Shown here piece after piece: positions 23,133 to 36,147 of a stretch of 64,000 nucleotides of DNA (position 1 is its first letter; every line of letters begins with the position of its first letter). The position numbers were made by a program, and so were the translations under genes. Source of the DNA: Scatophagus argus. Taxonomy: Eukaryota; Chordata; Actinopteri; Scatophagidae. Below the pieces are notes generated by a model. That model was not told the DNA's origin. It made no database searches and was given only the letters and a program-made list of their open reading frames with translations. Location of the stretch: positions 23,973,999-24,037,998 of the forward strand of contig NC_058493.1 in assembly GCF_020382885.2 (NCBI RefSeq). The letters are read 5' to 3'.

Positions 23133-25120
23133 TTTTGAAGCTGGTTTGTTTCTTTCCAGGAAGGAGATAATTTAGCGTAGCCAACGTCACCTGTGTCTCC
23201 ACCTCTGTTTAAAGTCCACTGCCTGTAAGCCTCTATGTAATTTAATATGTGTTGCTGTGGAAACACAGATACCAGATCCACAGCGCTGCATTGTCCTTTC
23301 CCTTTCCCCGCTCCAATAAAAGCAGAGGACTAATGATCAACTGTCAGTCATTATATGATAGAAGGAAACAGTAACCAAATAATTACTTATTTATATATAT
23401 ATTTTTTTACATCTTTAACCTACATAGGTTGCCACAAACAGTTAGAAGCTCTTTATAAAGTAATAACCAGCAAGTAAAAGTAGTCAGTTTCAACGTTTTA
23501 ATTAAACGTGAATAAAATTGTAACGAATCAGAATCCAGTGACGTAACAGTATTTAAGAAGCAACAAAGTGATAGTAAGCAAAGCAACAGCACTGTACAAA
23601 ATATTAACAATCATAATTTGACATAAAGAGCAATAAATCTAAAGGCAAAGACTTCTGCTCAACATGTAAGAAAAAAAAACACAACACAAAGCAAAGAAAT
23701 AATTTATCAGTAAAATTCTGTTTTTTCCTTAACTTTGACCAAAGTTTGACTAATGAAAATAGTATCAGTACCACAGACTTATTCCTGTTGCTCTTTGTAA
23801 TATTGTACATAACACGTATCTTGTCAAAAATAATACACTAAACAACAGTACGTTGTCAACACAGCTGGATTATAATGACCATACATGGAACTCTAACAGC
23901 TCACAGCTCTAAATGAATAGCACTCACAACACAACAGCAACGTGACACATTCCCATAAGGGTTCATTACAGCTAATAAGACAACAAAAGCTACTGTGTAC
24001 CTGACAGGAGTAGGAGGCATATCTGAGTAGCGCATGCAGCTGAATACACCAACAACACTTGCATAAAACCACGTAAAGAAGTGCAGTGAAACTGGTTATT
24101 TGTTAAGTTTTGTTATGATTCTGATTACATTTTCTAATGATTATTTCAGGCGGTGTTGTGCAGTTGCCTATCAGAGCATAGCACTGCAGTACCATAGTAC
24201 GGATCAGACTTATATGATCGCAAATGAGAGCTTGTAAAAGTAAAATGGAATAAAACATTTTGATAATATTAAACATTGAATTAAAAGAAAGAAAGGTGTA
24301 GACATGAACAGAGGAATGGCTCAGTTATTCTTGTTAACCTGCTGTATGTTCCACGCACCTGACAGGTGGTGGTGGCGATGGTGGTTGCCCATAACTATAC
24401 AGTATGCGATATTGGGGCGTCGCTTCTTCCGCAACCATGAGGTAAAAAGGACCAGAGTCTGTGGGAAGGGACTTTTCTCCTGCCTGCAGCCTTTGTATTA
24501 GTGAGTTTGTGTCTGCTCACCTTTCCCTCTCTGTTTAGACACAACTGACTAATATTTAGATCTGTGAAGCAATTTATAAAAATTGTGATGTTATTTCTGC
24601 ACAGCCCCATGCAGTGGGGTGCTCTGTGTGAACAGCGTAATTGGTTAACATGGGCCCTGAAAGGAAGAGTGCAACACTAGGCGCCGCTTCCGGCCCCGGG
24701 CTCTCAGCAAAAACAGACCTGAAAATGATCTGTGGACGGTCATATCGGCATCATACTGCAGTTTTAAGGTGTATATCAGCAGAACATGCCACAGACATGA
24801 AAAAAATCATCAGGTGAAGGGCAGTATTTTTCCAGTGCGCTCTCCCTCTCTGAATGACGGTAATCATTATTATTATTGATCATTATCAAAGGCAAACTCC
24901 ATGTAGCACCTGAGCAGCAGCAGATCAGCCCCACCGCCGTCACGCTCTGCCTGCCTCAGATATCAAATCAGACAAATATAATATACATTTGAGTAAACGT
25001 CACACCTCAGACGTGTCGAATCCTGAGTGTTGTGATAGTGCAGCCACTCCATCACAGGAAATCTGCTGGAGAGAGAAAACACTCACATTGGTTCACATAA
25101 ATGTAAGACCCTCAGAAGTA
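23133..25120. other. calml4-cln6 intergenic region
   Basis: About 2 kb between the calml4 start codon and the cln6 poly(A) signal. It must hold the calml4 5' UTR and promoter; a run of C-rich pyrimidines lies at 23296-23312. No exon, tRNA or repeat family was recognised. Confidence 0.55.
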
Positions 25121-25126
25121 TTTATT
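25121..25126 (-). terminator. cln6: candidate polyadenylation signal of cln6
   Basis: AATAAA on the minus strand only 40 bases after the cln6 stop codon. If used, the 3' UTR is very short. More distal signals are possible. Confidence 0.4.
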
Positions 25127-25165
25127 CTTAAAGCACAGAGGCATACAGACCTGGACAGATGTAAT

Positions 25166-28100
25166 TCAGTGGTTTGTTTTGATATGTAAGGTGTAGAAGG
25201 ACCAGGGTTCTGGCACATAAATTAGTCCGGGGTATTTGTCACGTAGCACCGGGTCGTTCCACAGATAGACCACCCAAACCGCCACCAGGAGCACAGTAAC
25301 ACTGAAACTACAGAACAGGAACAGGCCGTTGCAGTCTGGGCTGAGGCCTTTACGCCACTGATGTATCACAGTGGCAACCATAGCAAAGAAGGTGAGGAGG
25401 AAGAGTTCAGTGATTTGTCCCTCAGTGACCAAGTACCTTAAAGAAATGAAAGGAAAAGCAGGAAGGTGTCATGAACTCAGAAAGAAAGAAACTTTTAATT
25501 ACCGAAACTTAACAAGTGAAACATTTGCAATAACCACACAACATCGCTGCATATTTTTATAGGACAATTTTGACATCTGTTTTACGTTGAAAATATTCAC
25601 TTCACTTATAACATTAGCATATAAATAAAAAGCATACAAAAAGCAGCTTTTTTTTCTTAGATTTCTGCCAGCCATCGGACGCCACTTTCCTCAATCTGAA
25701 TTTCTGCACAAAGTGAAAATTGAGGTAACAGATCTTGTTTTGGTTCCTACAAAAGAAGCCACATGGTGCGCTACATTTTGTTGAGAAAAGATCACAATTT
25801 CCAAAACCGTTCAACTCGTTCCACGCAACAAACAAGGCAGTTTAAATGGGCGAATGAAGTTGTTCTGAACATCACATTGCACTCTGTTTGCCGTCAATCA
25901 TCTGGCAAAAAACGGAATTGCTCTGTTGCTGTACAGTCACATTTGTTTATTTATTTATTTATCAAAGTATTTATTTATTTGCTAAGGCACATTCAATTCA
26001 CAACCTACAATTTGCATGTAAATTAAGTAAGTTAATGCAAATGTGTTTAGCCTTTTAATCCTGTGAATTCTAACATGTCAGTGTATCATTTTCACTGTTA
26101 TCTGTTTATACCAGATAACGCAGCTTTTTTTTTTTGCATTTTTTTCATGTCAAAGACATCCTTCACTCACTCTTTTCTGGATGTCACTAACCTCCATGTG
26201 GTCTCTTTGGTTTACAAAACTGTCATCGCAAAGAGCACAAAGCAGTTCTTGCAGTATGTAATGAACACAGAAGGCATCTCTAAAGTGTAGATTTACTAAC
26301 TTATCACTCGGGCTACGGCAAATAAAAGGTGGATGCTGATAATAATGTCTTTAAATTTTTTATTTTCCCTTAACAAAATGTCACGCTTTTGTGAAGAACA
26401 CACACTGAAGGTTTTCAAAGACGCTAGAATGCTACTGACCAATAGTAGAGGGCGCTGGGTCCCAGCAACAGCCAACCAGAGACTGGAATTGTTTTCTGTT
26501 CTTTGGCCTTGGTGAAGCATCCAGTGAAGTAAATGAATAGGATGATGAAGAAAGGAATATACCTTGAGTAAAATGAGAGGCAGAAAATAGACAGCTGATT
26601 GACCCAAGTTAGATTCAATTATATCTTTGTAAGAGGAAGACACAAAGGTAATTAGAGAAAAGGTGCAGTGTGTTTTTTACAGCTTAGCCAAAACCATTTT
26701 ACAAACCCTCAGGACTGACTGACGAAACAAACTGAAATCAAACATCTGGCAAAATAATACATTTTCTACTGTGTGTCAGGTTTCAGTTAAAAATCAGGCA
26801 CCTGAAACACCTTGCTCAACAGTATGTGGCGTGTCACTGGAGGTCTCTTAATAAAAACAAAACAAACAGCATAAGTAACATTGGGTCATGAGAGTTGTTG
26901 TCTTCATTGTTCAATAACCGCAGTTGCTGCTAAAAATCAGTCATGTGATTCAGGCAGAAATGTTCAAGGACGACGAACTGTTTTTGTTTACGAGTCACGT
27001 TCACTGACTTTCTTTCCTCACTCTATGACAACAGGTGGCCAAATGAAACGTGCCGGTACCTTGAATAAAGTTCCTGACTTCTCTGGGTTTAAACACCGTC
27101 GGAAACCTTTGGGGTAGCGTAAGTACACAACTCAACAAATCATACGACAAGGCTCTAAAGGTTTTTATACATTTTAATGTGTAAATGCTACCTGTTATTA
27201 TACTTTTAAACAACTCTTCATAAACAGTTCAAACTGACTAGAGCCTGACTTCAAATCCCAAAGGACGAACTGAACGCAGCTCGTCTATCCTGCTAAGAGA
27301 GTGTGGTCACTCGTTAACTCCACTAAAACAACCACACATCTTCCTCTCACTGCTTCTGACAAAAACACATTACGCCAGATTCATAAAATGTTTGTTCTTT
27401 TTTTTCTCCCTAACTCTGCCCTAGTTTTCCCCCAGGTTGTTGGATTCATTTCCAGCTGGTGTGAACTGGCACAGCTCAGTCTACTCAGCCTAAAATCTGT
27501 TTTGTATTTACATGGAAAACAGCCACATTTTCCAACATACAGATCACTTTCTTATAGTCTCCTATGTGTTCATATTCTCTGACAACATTCAACAGAATCA
27601 GATTTGCCATTCAGATTTAAACCTTGGTTCATAGCAAAGCATTCAATTTTGAATTCTGTTTGGCATCAACTGCTCAATCAACCAATGCACAACACTGATA
27701 TTATTATTATCAAGCACATACCACATTAAGTGTCCCAGCTGTTCATCATAGTAATATAGCAGCTCAAAGGAGTCGATCTGTGAAGGAAGGAGAAAAGGCT
27801 GAATTTACAACACTAATAGGTATGTTTCATTGGCAAATTACACTGTATGTTATTCTGCATTGGCAGGAAAACACTGTGGTTGTCCACTCCCTCTTATACA
27901 ACAGTGCCACCTACTGTTCAAGTATAATTTAGACTTTATTATTGCAATTAAGTATGAATTGTTTCTTTAATTGGTATGTGACAGGTGGTAGATGAGAAGG
28001 AAATCCCTGAATAAATGAGTGAAAAAACCTAATAAATGCAGATGGTTTCACACACAAGGGGGGGAATTAATGGTTTGATTGTAAAAAAATAATGTGAACC

Positions 28101-31100
28101 ATATGGCATTCTCATCGCTGTCACCAGATCTCAACCCAGCTACACAGCAACTGCTCTCCATCTCCATAAAACGGCAAGTGAAAGATTATCTCAGTTCTAG
28201 ATATCTTGTGTTGGTTTTTCTGTATAATTTGACCATTTATACTGGAAAAAAATACTCTGATTGACTGTCTGATTCACCCAGATGGAAGGTACTGACTGAC
28301 TCTTCCTCCACATGAATCAGTGAGTATAAAACATAATGTAAACCTGCAGACTTTTAGAAGAAGTGGTGTGAGTCTGTAAAAATAAGCAAACAATTCAACA
28401 ACTGAACAGTTGGTGCAAATTCACATAACTTAAATTAAATGAATAACTTAAACTGCATCAAACAGAGACATCTGCACTTTCAGTATTATGTCATCACTGC
28501 TTAGAACTTAAATTTGATCAGACTAATCACGAACTTCTCTCAGATGGCAGATATCTGCTTGAGAAACCTGATTTCTTTGGTGGGTGAAAAGATAATTTCT
28601 TATATCAGAAACAATTAAATACAAAATATAAAAAATATATATATAAAATATAAAAAAAAACCCTGACTGACTAAAGTCCTAAATATGTCAGTTTTTTACA
28701 GCAGGATAAAATTCAGACACATGCACACAGTTAAAAAACAAACAAACAAACAAACAAAAAACAACACTACAGCATCTGTACTCTCATTAAGTGTCCCACT
28801 GAGCTGTCAGTCAAACTGCTCTGAAAAGAAAAATCTCTCCCAGCTTCCACATCACATTACGAAACAGGCAACTTATATAACATTCATTGCTATTACACAT
28901 AAAAATCTTGGTCCCATAGATACGGTAGGAAGCAAGGGAGAAATCTTTTGTTTTTGTTTTTTTAACCAATACGTGTAAATTTTGGTTTTAAAATATCTGG
29001 CTATTGCAGTGCATCTAAACATGTTTTATTATATCTGCCCTTCACCTTATTTCTGCTTTTGGGCACAAAACCTGAGTTACTAACCTGCTCCACTGGCCGG
29101 GCAGCAGTAGAGAGATACAACAAGGCATTAATGTCCAGGGTCAGGACAGCAGTTACTGTAACAGACCTGTCTCCTTCTGTCCTGCCCAAGATATGCCATA
29201 AATCAAGTTATAATAGCTTGCTGACAACCACACCTTTGTTAGAAGTATGATGCTCTACCACGGTTACCTCAGACATCAGGGAGACAATTAAAAAAAAAAG
29301 ATGTGATGAGAAAAATAAGCAACACTCTCACAGCAGGATAAGTTCTGCTGGATCAAGCAAATGTCAAACACAGACATTTGTATGTTATGTTGTCAGTTCA
29401 TGTCATAGGCAAACAAGAAAAAACTCTTTAAAGAGATGTCTCTGGAGAGCCGTGGCAAGCACACAAATAGATTTTTGTTGTATGTCTTTGTGACAGATGA
29501 TAATATGTCCATCATGGAATAAAAATATGTACCTTAGTCTAATTAAACAAAATAGATACTAACCAGTGAGGCGGGTTTGAGGTCTTTGATGATGGGGTTC
29601 TCCCTGACTGACAGGTGGAGCTGGTAGCCACTCAGGATGAGCCGGTGGTTGATGGAGTCTCCCACCAGGTGGATGCTGGCTCCCATGACAAACGTGATGA
29701 TGCAGAGGTAGACCGCTGAGCGAGGCAGTGCCCTGGGACTGCGCTCAATCAGCTGATGGCAGCAGCAACACACACATAATATACCAACTGTATCGTAAAG
29801 ACATGATCCGTTGCTACTTTTGACTTTGAATTAATGTTTAATTGATTGTAGATTTAATAACACAATCACAGACATGACTTTCAGCCCTTTAGAAAAGCTG
29901 TGTTTTCTCTATGCTATGCAGTTTTTGTCTGTGCTATACTGTGACAGGTAGCAATCAATCCCCAAGAAGTGGTTGTGTGCAAGAACTTAATCAATGTGCC
30001 CTTAAAGCGGGTATGCTGCATTGGTCTGTCAAGTGTCAGTTTATCTTTAGGAAAAGAAGAAATAAGAAAAAGCAGAACAGCTGTAGAATCTAGTCTGAAC
30101 TGAGGCAAAATCAAACCAAAATGAATCTGTGTTACCCAGCCACGCTTCACTAAGCCTAACATTAAGGTGCTGAATAACTCATAAAGCTGGTAATCAACTG
30201 GGTCACTTAACCCTGGGTTTGCACATCCTGCTACATTATGATTACTCTCACGTAAAAGAGACAAGATTTGTAATTACAAGAGACAGAACAAGAGACAGAA
30301 TTATTGAGCTTCGTGGATTACTGAGTTTGGCCTGAATCCTATCAGGAATTTAAGGCTTTCAGCATAATTAATATGCAACAGTAAATATTATTCTTAACTT
30401 GCATTAAGGTTATCAAGCTTCCTGCTATATGCGTGGAGCCTGGTCTTAAAGCAAATGTTTTCCATATTTATCACATAAATACAATGGAGAGCAGTGGTTC
30501 TGCTGATATGAAAATGTTCTTTTTCACTTGCAGGATGATGATAGGGTCAATTATATCGATCAGTTGATTGTTTAGTATGCAGGCTCTAAACGTGTTTCGT
30601 TCTGGTGGTTACCATGGTATCTCATCTCATGAAATGGCTTTTGTCGAGATATATGCATGAACTATCATAAAGCATTTGTTTAAATGCAAGAGTATCTTTA
30701 CTGTCTCATCCTGAACATTCTTTGCATAAGCCTCTCCCCTCTCATCACCGGAGCACTTCGTTGAGGTCAGACTTACCTTAAGCATTAGGAATGGTGTAAT
30801 GACATTGTAGGCCATGTGGAAATAGTCTCCAGCACTGGGCTTGTTCAGTGGAAACCACTCCAGCGGAAGGATAATCTAATACATATGATACCAAAAAACG
30901 AATTGGTGTTCATCCATTGTATTAAATTTGGACATTTTCAAACTCTTTGAGGTACAAATGGGGTGAAACGTGCACTGAGCCTCCTTACCATGACAATAGG
31001 CCTTCCGAAGTCCAGTATCCAGTTCTGCAGAGTCAGACAGAACCACAGGTCACAGTGGAAATGCTGCATTTTCTGCTGAGGCACATTTTCCTTCAAACCA

Positions 31101-32951
31101 TCAGGACTGCTGTCAACACACATTTACAGACACTGTAACTCAGTGTAATAAAGCCGCATTACTGACATTAGAGGTTGAGTGTTTAATAGACGGGTTGGGG
31201 ATATTGTAGGTGACTATGGTTTACTACAGTGTGTACTCCTGCAGTAAATTCTGGTTAAAACACATGGTTGCCTTTGCAGCTTGATACTTACTTTATTACT
31301 ACTATGAATGTGAAGTCATATTCTTAACATAAAAGAGGGCAAAGTACCTTTCTCGGCTGTAATGACATGGAGAAAGAGAAGTTGTGTACATACCCAATGA
31401 GAATTGGAAAATAGATGTATACATTTAAGTGTTCATTTATTTTAGCAGACTGCGATAAATATGTAAAAGAGGGGGGAAGGTGAAAATGCCATGAAAAAAT
31501 GTAAAATATAAATGCCATCATACACTTGTACATTAATGTGTGCTTTTCTTTTCTTTGCAGACGATGTTTGTACTGGCAGATGTGGGTTTGATGACCCATT
31601 CAAACATGTGCATTGTGTCCAGCCGTGCAGTTTCCTGTGGCATACTAAAAACAGCCACAATGGTTCAATGTATGTACTGAGACAACAAAAGGGTGAGTGC
31701 AGCTGAATGATGAATACTGCGGGTCGTTCAGCCCCACCTGTCAGGTCATGCAAAAGGTATACACATTGTTTATCAAGACCAACAAAACTGATATGGATTT
31801 CTGATGGAGCTATCAACCTCTGTGTCTGCCTGAAAGCCTCTCCCTTGGCATTCAAATGTTCAGACAGCTTTTAAGAAACATGGGCCATGAAATTGTATGT
31901 CGTATTAAAGAAAAGGAAAATATAGTTGCTGATGCATTGTCCATAGCCCCATGACAGTGATTGCTGTTCCAGACTTTTTCATTTTTGATGTCTCGGTGAG
32001 CGGGCATTGACGTATTTTTTGATTATATATAGTAAATATTTAAGCATCAATATATTGGATGCAGTCTTTCCAAGAGCCTATACCAGGGGCTTGTGTGTGT
32101 TTTGTCTTTCAGCAGTGCTTTTTCCTGAATGGTTGAAGATGGAGGCCATTAAGGAATTGGATTCAGCTGGCCACAGGTGATATAAAACCTATAAAACCCA
32201 CCCCCCCATGCTTGTAGTTTAGAGGCTCCCTCTCACAACAGTCACTTCTGGGTAGACAACATGGTGAAGACATGTGAGATCAGGGACCTTGTTTATTTTT
32301 ATTGTCATTTTCAGCTCTAACTGTAAATGTTTAAAGATATACAGTCAAACTTGGTGGTCGGACCATTCTGTCATTCATGCCGCGCCCATTTTATGTACTG
32401 TGTTGCTTTGCTGAATGTCTTTGATAAAGCAAATCTACCCAACTCAACGCTGTCATGTTGGACCGTTTTGCCAATCGATTAATCGTTTCTGGAGTTAATT
32501 GGCAAAACAGCAACAGCAATAATAATAATTATAACATTTAAAAATCGGTGCTGACTTCCCATCCATACCACACAAGCTGCTCAGTCGTGTAATTAGGGAC
32601 CAGACGCGAAAAGCCACAGGCTGACTGAAGCTAAGAGGAAGGTAAATCACATCCATCAGCAGCATGTGCCCGAGCGTTTTCACTCTCACTTCCTGTTTAT
32701 TAACCACAAACAGTTCCAGGACTTTTATTGTCGTCCTGGACTCAAGCGAACCAGAAGCAGAGCGCATGCTGAACTGTAATCTGGAAACAAACCGTTGGAA
32801 AGAACTTCCACAGTTACTGTAGTTTCTGAACCGACTCCTTCACTGACCGTTAGAGCAACATAACTTGTGCCAAATGTTAACTGTAACGTACAAACCTATT
32901 TTGTGTTGTCCTTTGTAAATTGTTGGCTCGACGCTTTCGTACAGTCTGCAT
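25166..32951 (-). CDS. cln6: cln6, transmembrane ER protein (CLN6 family)
   Basis: Minus-strand coding exons: 32896-32951, 30989-31109, 30777-30875, 29564-29752, 27722-27777, 26440-26562, 25166-25436. The total is 915 bases, 304 residues (human 311), and all phases join. Exon 2 onward matches human CLN6 strongly: [78 protein letters not shown] and [11 protein letters not shown]. Several hydrophobic segments fit the multi-pass ER membrane topology. CLN6 works with CLN8 in recruiting lysosomal enzymes for ER export; human loss causes neuronal ceroid lipofuscinosis. Exon 1 is my reconstruction: [18 protein letters not shown], then a GTTTGT donor. Its basic start resembles the human N-terminus and its phase fits exon 2 exactly, but it is the least certain exon. 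Confidence 0.94.
32896..32951 (-). CDS. cln6: cln6 first coding exon (predicted)
   Basis: ATG at 32949-32951, then 18 codons rich in Arg/Lys and two bases before a GTTTGT donor. The two bases (AG) plus the C starting exon 2 at 31109 give Ser and keep the frame. The start is supported by position (end of a region with promoter-like motifs) and by a basic N-terminus as in human CLN6. Similarity is otherwise weak. Confidence 0.65.
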
Positions 32952-33059
32952 TTTCGTTATCGCTGGTCTTACTGACGGTGCTCTTTCCTGACCACCCAGT
33001 GGTTCAAATCATGGAAAGTCAACGGCGTTGAATTACAGTAAACATCTTTCCGTCATAAC

Positions 33060-33200
33060 TCATCTCCACTTCCTAGTTTCCGCTTTGTTCCCGCCCATCC
33101 GCTTAATCCACCAATCAAATTACAGCAGGGCAGTCTGACGTGTAGAAGAGCGCGTAAAACCAGAGCTGTGATTTGCAGGCAAATTCACTAACTTCAACCC
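33060..33200 (-). promoter_or_regulatory. cln6: probable cln6 promoter region
   Basis: On the minus strand there is an ETS-like AGGAAGTG (33067-33074), GC-rich 'gggcggga' just upstream, and an inverted CCAAT box (CCAAT on the plus strand at 33111-33115), 100-200 bases before the predicted cln6 start codon. These are typical of housekeeping promoters. No TATA box is obvious. Confidence 0.4.
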
Positions 33201-36092
33201 GATTTACGAGTTAAAAACATTTTCTTATCGGTCAAAGTCATGTGGTATGGAGTTTAAATTGTGCTGGACTAATCCAGTAAATTACTGATGCATTAAAAGT
33301 GTAAATTCCCAGTACTTGCCGCGCGGTCTTAAAGGGTAAAACTGAAAACGCATTCACGAAATGACAATGGCTATGTTAACGGGCCCATTATATTTTGGTT
33401 GCCCAGGAAACCATGGCCGTCCAATAGCAGCACCCAGAAACTGAGGCAGCTAAATGGAATTCAGCCATCATAAACTGTGTTACTTACATCTGTGCTTTTC
33501 TTACTATGGCGTGTCTAAAGGCATGCAGTTCCTCTGGATAATCCCGATTTCATTTTTGCCCCCTTTGAAGTTGTTGCTTCTACATGTCCGTCTACACTAG
33601 CCACAACATTATTACTTATTTATTTACCTTTTTTTGTAAAACATTAGTCTGTCCTGTGAGGTAACATATAAACACTCAGAGTACATGCAACCACAATAAG
33701 CCTTTTTCGTTTTGCAGTTAGAGGATGGAAACGTCCCACAAGACTGCACCAACCATCTGCTGCATATCTCAGTTGAAAGAAACTGTATGAAAGGATCTGT
33801 AGTCTCTGAGGAGCCACCAGGAGACCAAAAGCTGGTCTTTGTTTTAAACTCTCAGTTGCAGTTTTTAAGTAATCTCAACATGTATCAAAAATCTACATGA
33901 ATTTATTATTCAACGCAGAGAGTAGCCACTAAAATAATTCTTTTAATTTGTACGATCCAGCTTCACAGTCCTCTTTGTCCCTATGAGGATTACACTTCAA
34001 AAGATGTTTAGTCCCATACGGTTCCTAAGAAACTCCCCTTTTAATAAGTCAATGAAACATAAAGGAAACCTGCAAAATATTTTTATTTCTTTATTTTACC
34101 CAGATGTCCCATTGAGATTAAAATCTATTTTACAGGAGAACTTGTAGAAACAGCTTTTGCATATGTTAGAGCTTAAAGTACAGAAATCCATTGGGGGGAA
34201 AAAAGGCTTAAATCCATAAAACTGCATTAACAAAAAGGACGAATCAGTAAAAGTACACAGACAGTAAAGCTTCATATACCTGGTAAAACTAGTCATACAC
34301 GTTTACACCCTGCTGATGCTTATCATGCTAACAATGGAATAATGAACAAGGTTTGCACAGGCTCTAAGCAGCATTTCACCTTGTGTGTACATTAATTAAA
34401 CCAAGCTCTCAGATCAAAGCGCGATGAAATGTGATTGGCAGAGTCATTCTTCCGTGACTAAAGTACATCTTTGTCACATATCATTTGACATGCAGGGCCC
34501 ATACTGTTCTGTTACATAGCCGCTCAGCTCAGAATGAATATCTCCATTGAAGTGCCGTCAGCGGCAGCTCACTTTCCAAATGAAGCGCATGAGAAAGCAA
34601 ATATAACTTTAATGTTATTGTGCAGATCTCAGCCTGTGCACGTGTAATGGATGGTGGAGCACAAGATCCACTGAATTAATGCACTCATAGTCTCTGAAGA
34701 AAAAGAGTTTAGCCTAAAACAAGTATGTTTGCCAGTGTACCTGGATCTCCTGTTTTCACTTTGTCACTGACAAACAAAGCACTGAACAGAGCAGACATGA
34801 CAGTTTGACTCCATCGTTTTGGTTTTCTTGGTATCCTCGTTTAGACACTTTATTATGTCACAAGGCGACCGCACTAAACCCAAGCAGCGTCAGACATCAC
34901 AACTGACTTTTGATTGGTTGTGTGTTTTTCCTCTGATCTGTTCGTATGGTGATGTACAGCTCAGCCGGTATGCACCACCAGACCCCCACCAAACCCCCAC
35001 CACACAAGGCTTCTCGGATCGTGTTTGTTACACTCTTTTTAATGCACCATACAACTTAGGCTTCAGTGTGATTGTATTGTATGACTCTGGTGCAGATAAC
35101 ATGCTTACTGGTTCCTGTTCCTACTGGTAGTGGATTTTGGGTTAATTTTTGTTGGATATCAGTGTTGATCTTGAATTGAATTATTGAATTATTCCCAAAG
35201 TATAGTTTTGTTTCCGCGTACTGTATTTTGTGTGTACGTATGTCTATATGGTCTTCCTATCTTCCACCATAACCTATGAATATAGGAGCCAATAAATATG
35301 TCATTAGAGCCTGATTCATGCAATCACGATCACACTGTAAACAATGGGCTGATTTATAAACTGCTACCCAAACAGTTAACAAGACCTGAGCTCAATGAGA
35401 TCCGAGAGTCTGAACCACAGAGCAGTTTGGACTGCTGAGTCTCTCTGGCAGTGACGAAATACACAGCATGTGCAGTACTTATACACAGTAGGAAAAGAAC
35501 ACATCAACTTCTGAAACAGTTGTAGTTCTGCTCAGTGTCCAGCAGGTGTCACCTTGTTTTGCCAAAGTGAATCGATTGTGTCTCAGCACGACGCAGAACT
35601 TTCTTAACCTCCTCCTCCTATAGACCACTATGTGAAGCACAAAAAGGGGGGCGCTGTGTTAGTTTACGACTCCCTTTGGGGATCCTATAGAACCATTTAG
35701 TCAAAAATACCGGATGCACACTTAACAACATGCACATTCAGTGTACAAAAAGACATTTTTGTCCATCATACATCTTTTTATTATTGTTATTATTATTATT
35801 GCAGTAACTTAATTATTGCTTTGTTGCGTTTGTTTTCAACCACAGGCTACTCTGTTAAAGTTTAATCCTGTATCAGAGTGTCAGCCAGTGAGACAAACTG
35901 TGGGCAGAGTCTGGATGCTGCAACAAATCTCATCGCTGTCCTGCCAAACTGCAGCTATTCATTAAGACACACACACACACACACACACACACACATCATC
36001 ATCATCATCATCATCACTACTCCCGCATCCCGTCCGCTTCACAGATGTACTGAGGAATCATCTTGCTCTCACTCCTCCTCGCTCGGTTCAAC
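33201..36092. other. cln6-chrna7 intergenic region (divergent genes)
   Basis: About 2.9 kb between the cln6 promoter region and the chrna7 start codon. It must contain the chrna7 promoter and 5' UTR. A compound microsatellite lies at 35966-36016. Nothing else was recognised; a 103-codon open frame near 34819 looks like no known protein. Confidence 0.55.
35966..36016 (+). repeat. (CA)n(TCA)n compound microsatellite upstream of chrna7
   Basis: About 14 CA units run directly into about seven TCA units, ending about 75 bases before the chrna7 start codon, in the likely 5' UTR or core promoter. Confidence 0.95.
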
Positions 36093-36147
36093 ATGGACTT
36101 GCTGAATTTTCAGTTTTTCCTTGCAGTCACCGCCCTCACGGTGGAAG
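36093..36147 (+). CDS. chrna7: chrna7 exon 1: signal peptide
   Basis: ATG in a good context (CAACATGG). The 18 codons [18 protein letters not shown] have a hydrophobic core. Phase 1 joins VSLQG in exon 2, where human alpha-7 also has VSLQG. Confidence 0.88.

Noticed and set aside
30989-31075. Alternative start of cln6 exon 2 at 31075 (acceptor CCTCAG)
   Set aside because: It would give a phase-0 exon that does not join the predicted first exon, and the sequence upstream is poor in pyrimidines. The start at 31109 joins exon 1 in frame. It remains possible as an alternative acceptor.
31442-31855. 137-codon open frame on the minus strand in cln6 intron 1
   Set aside because: No recognisable domain, no splice context fitting cln6, and similar in quality to chance frames in the other introns.
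34819-35130. 103-codon open frame between cln6 and chrna7
   Set aside because: No similarity, domain or promoter context supports it.
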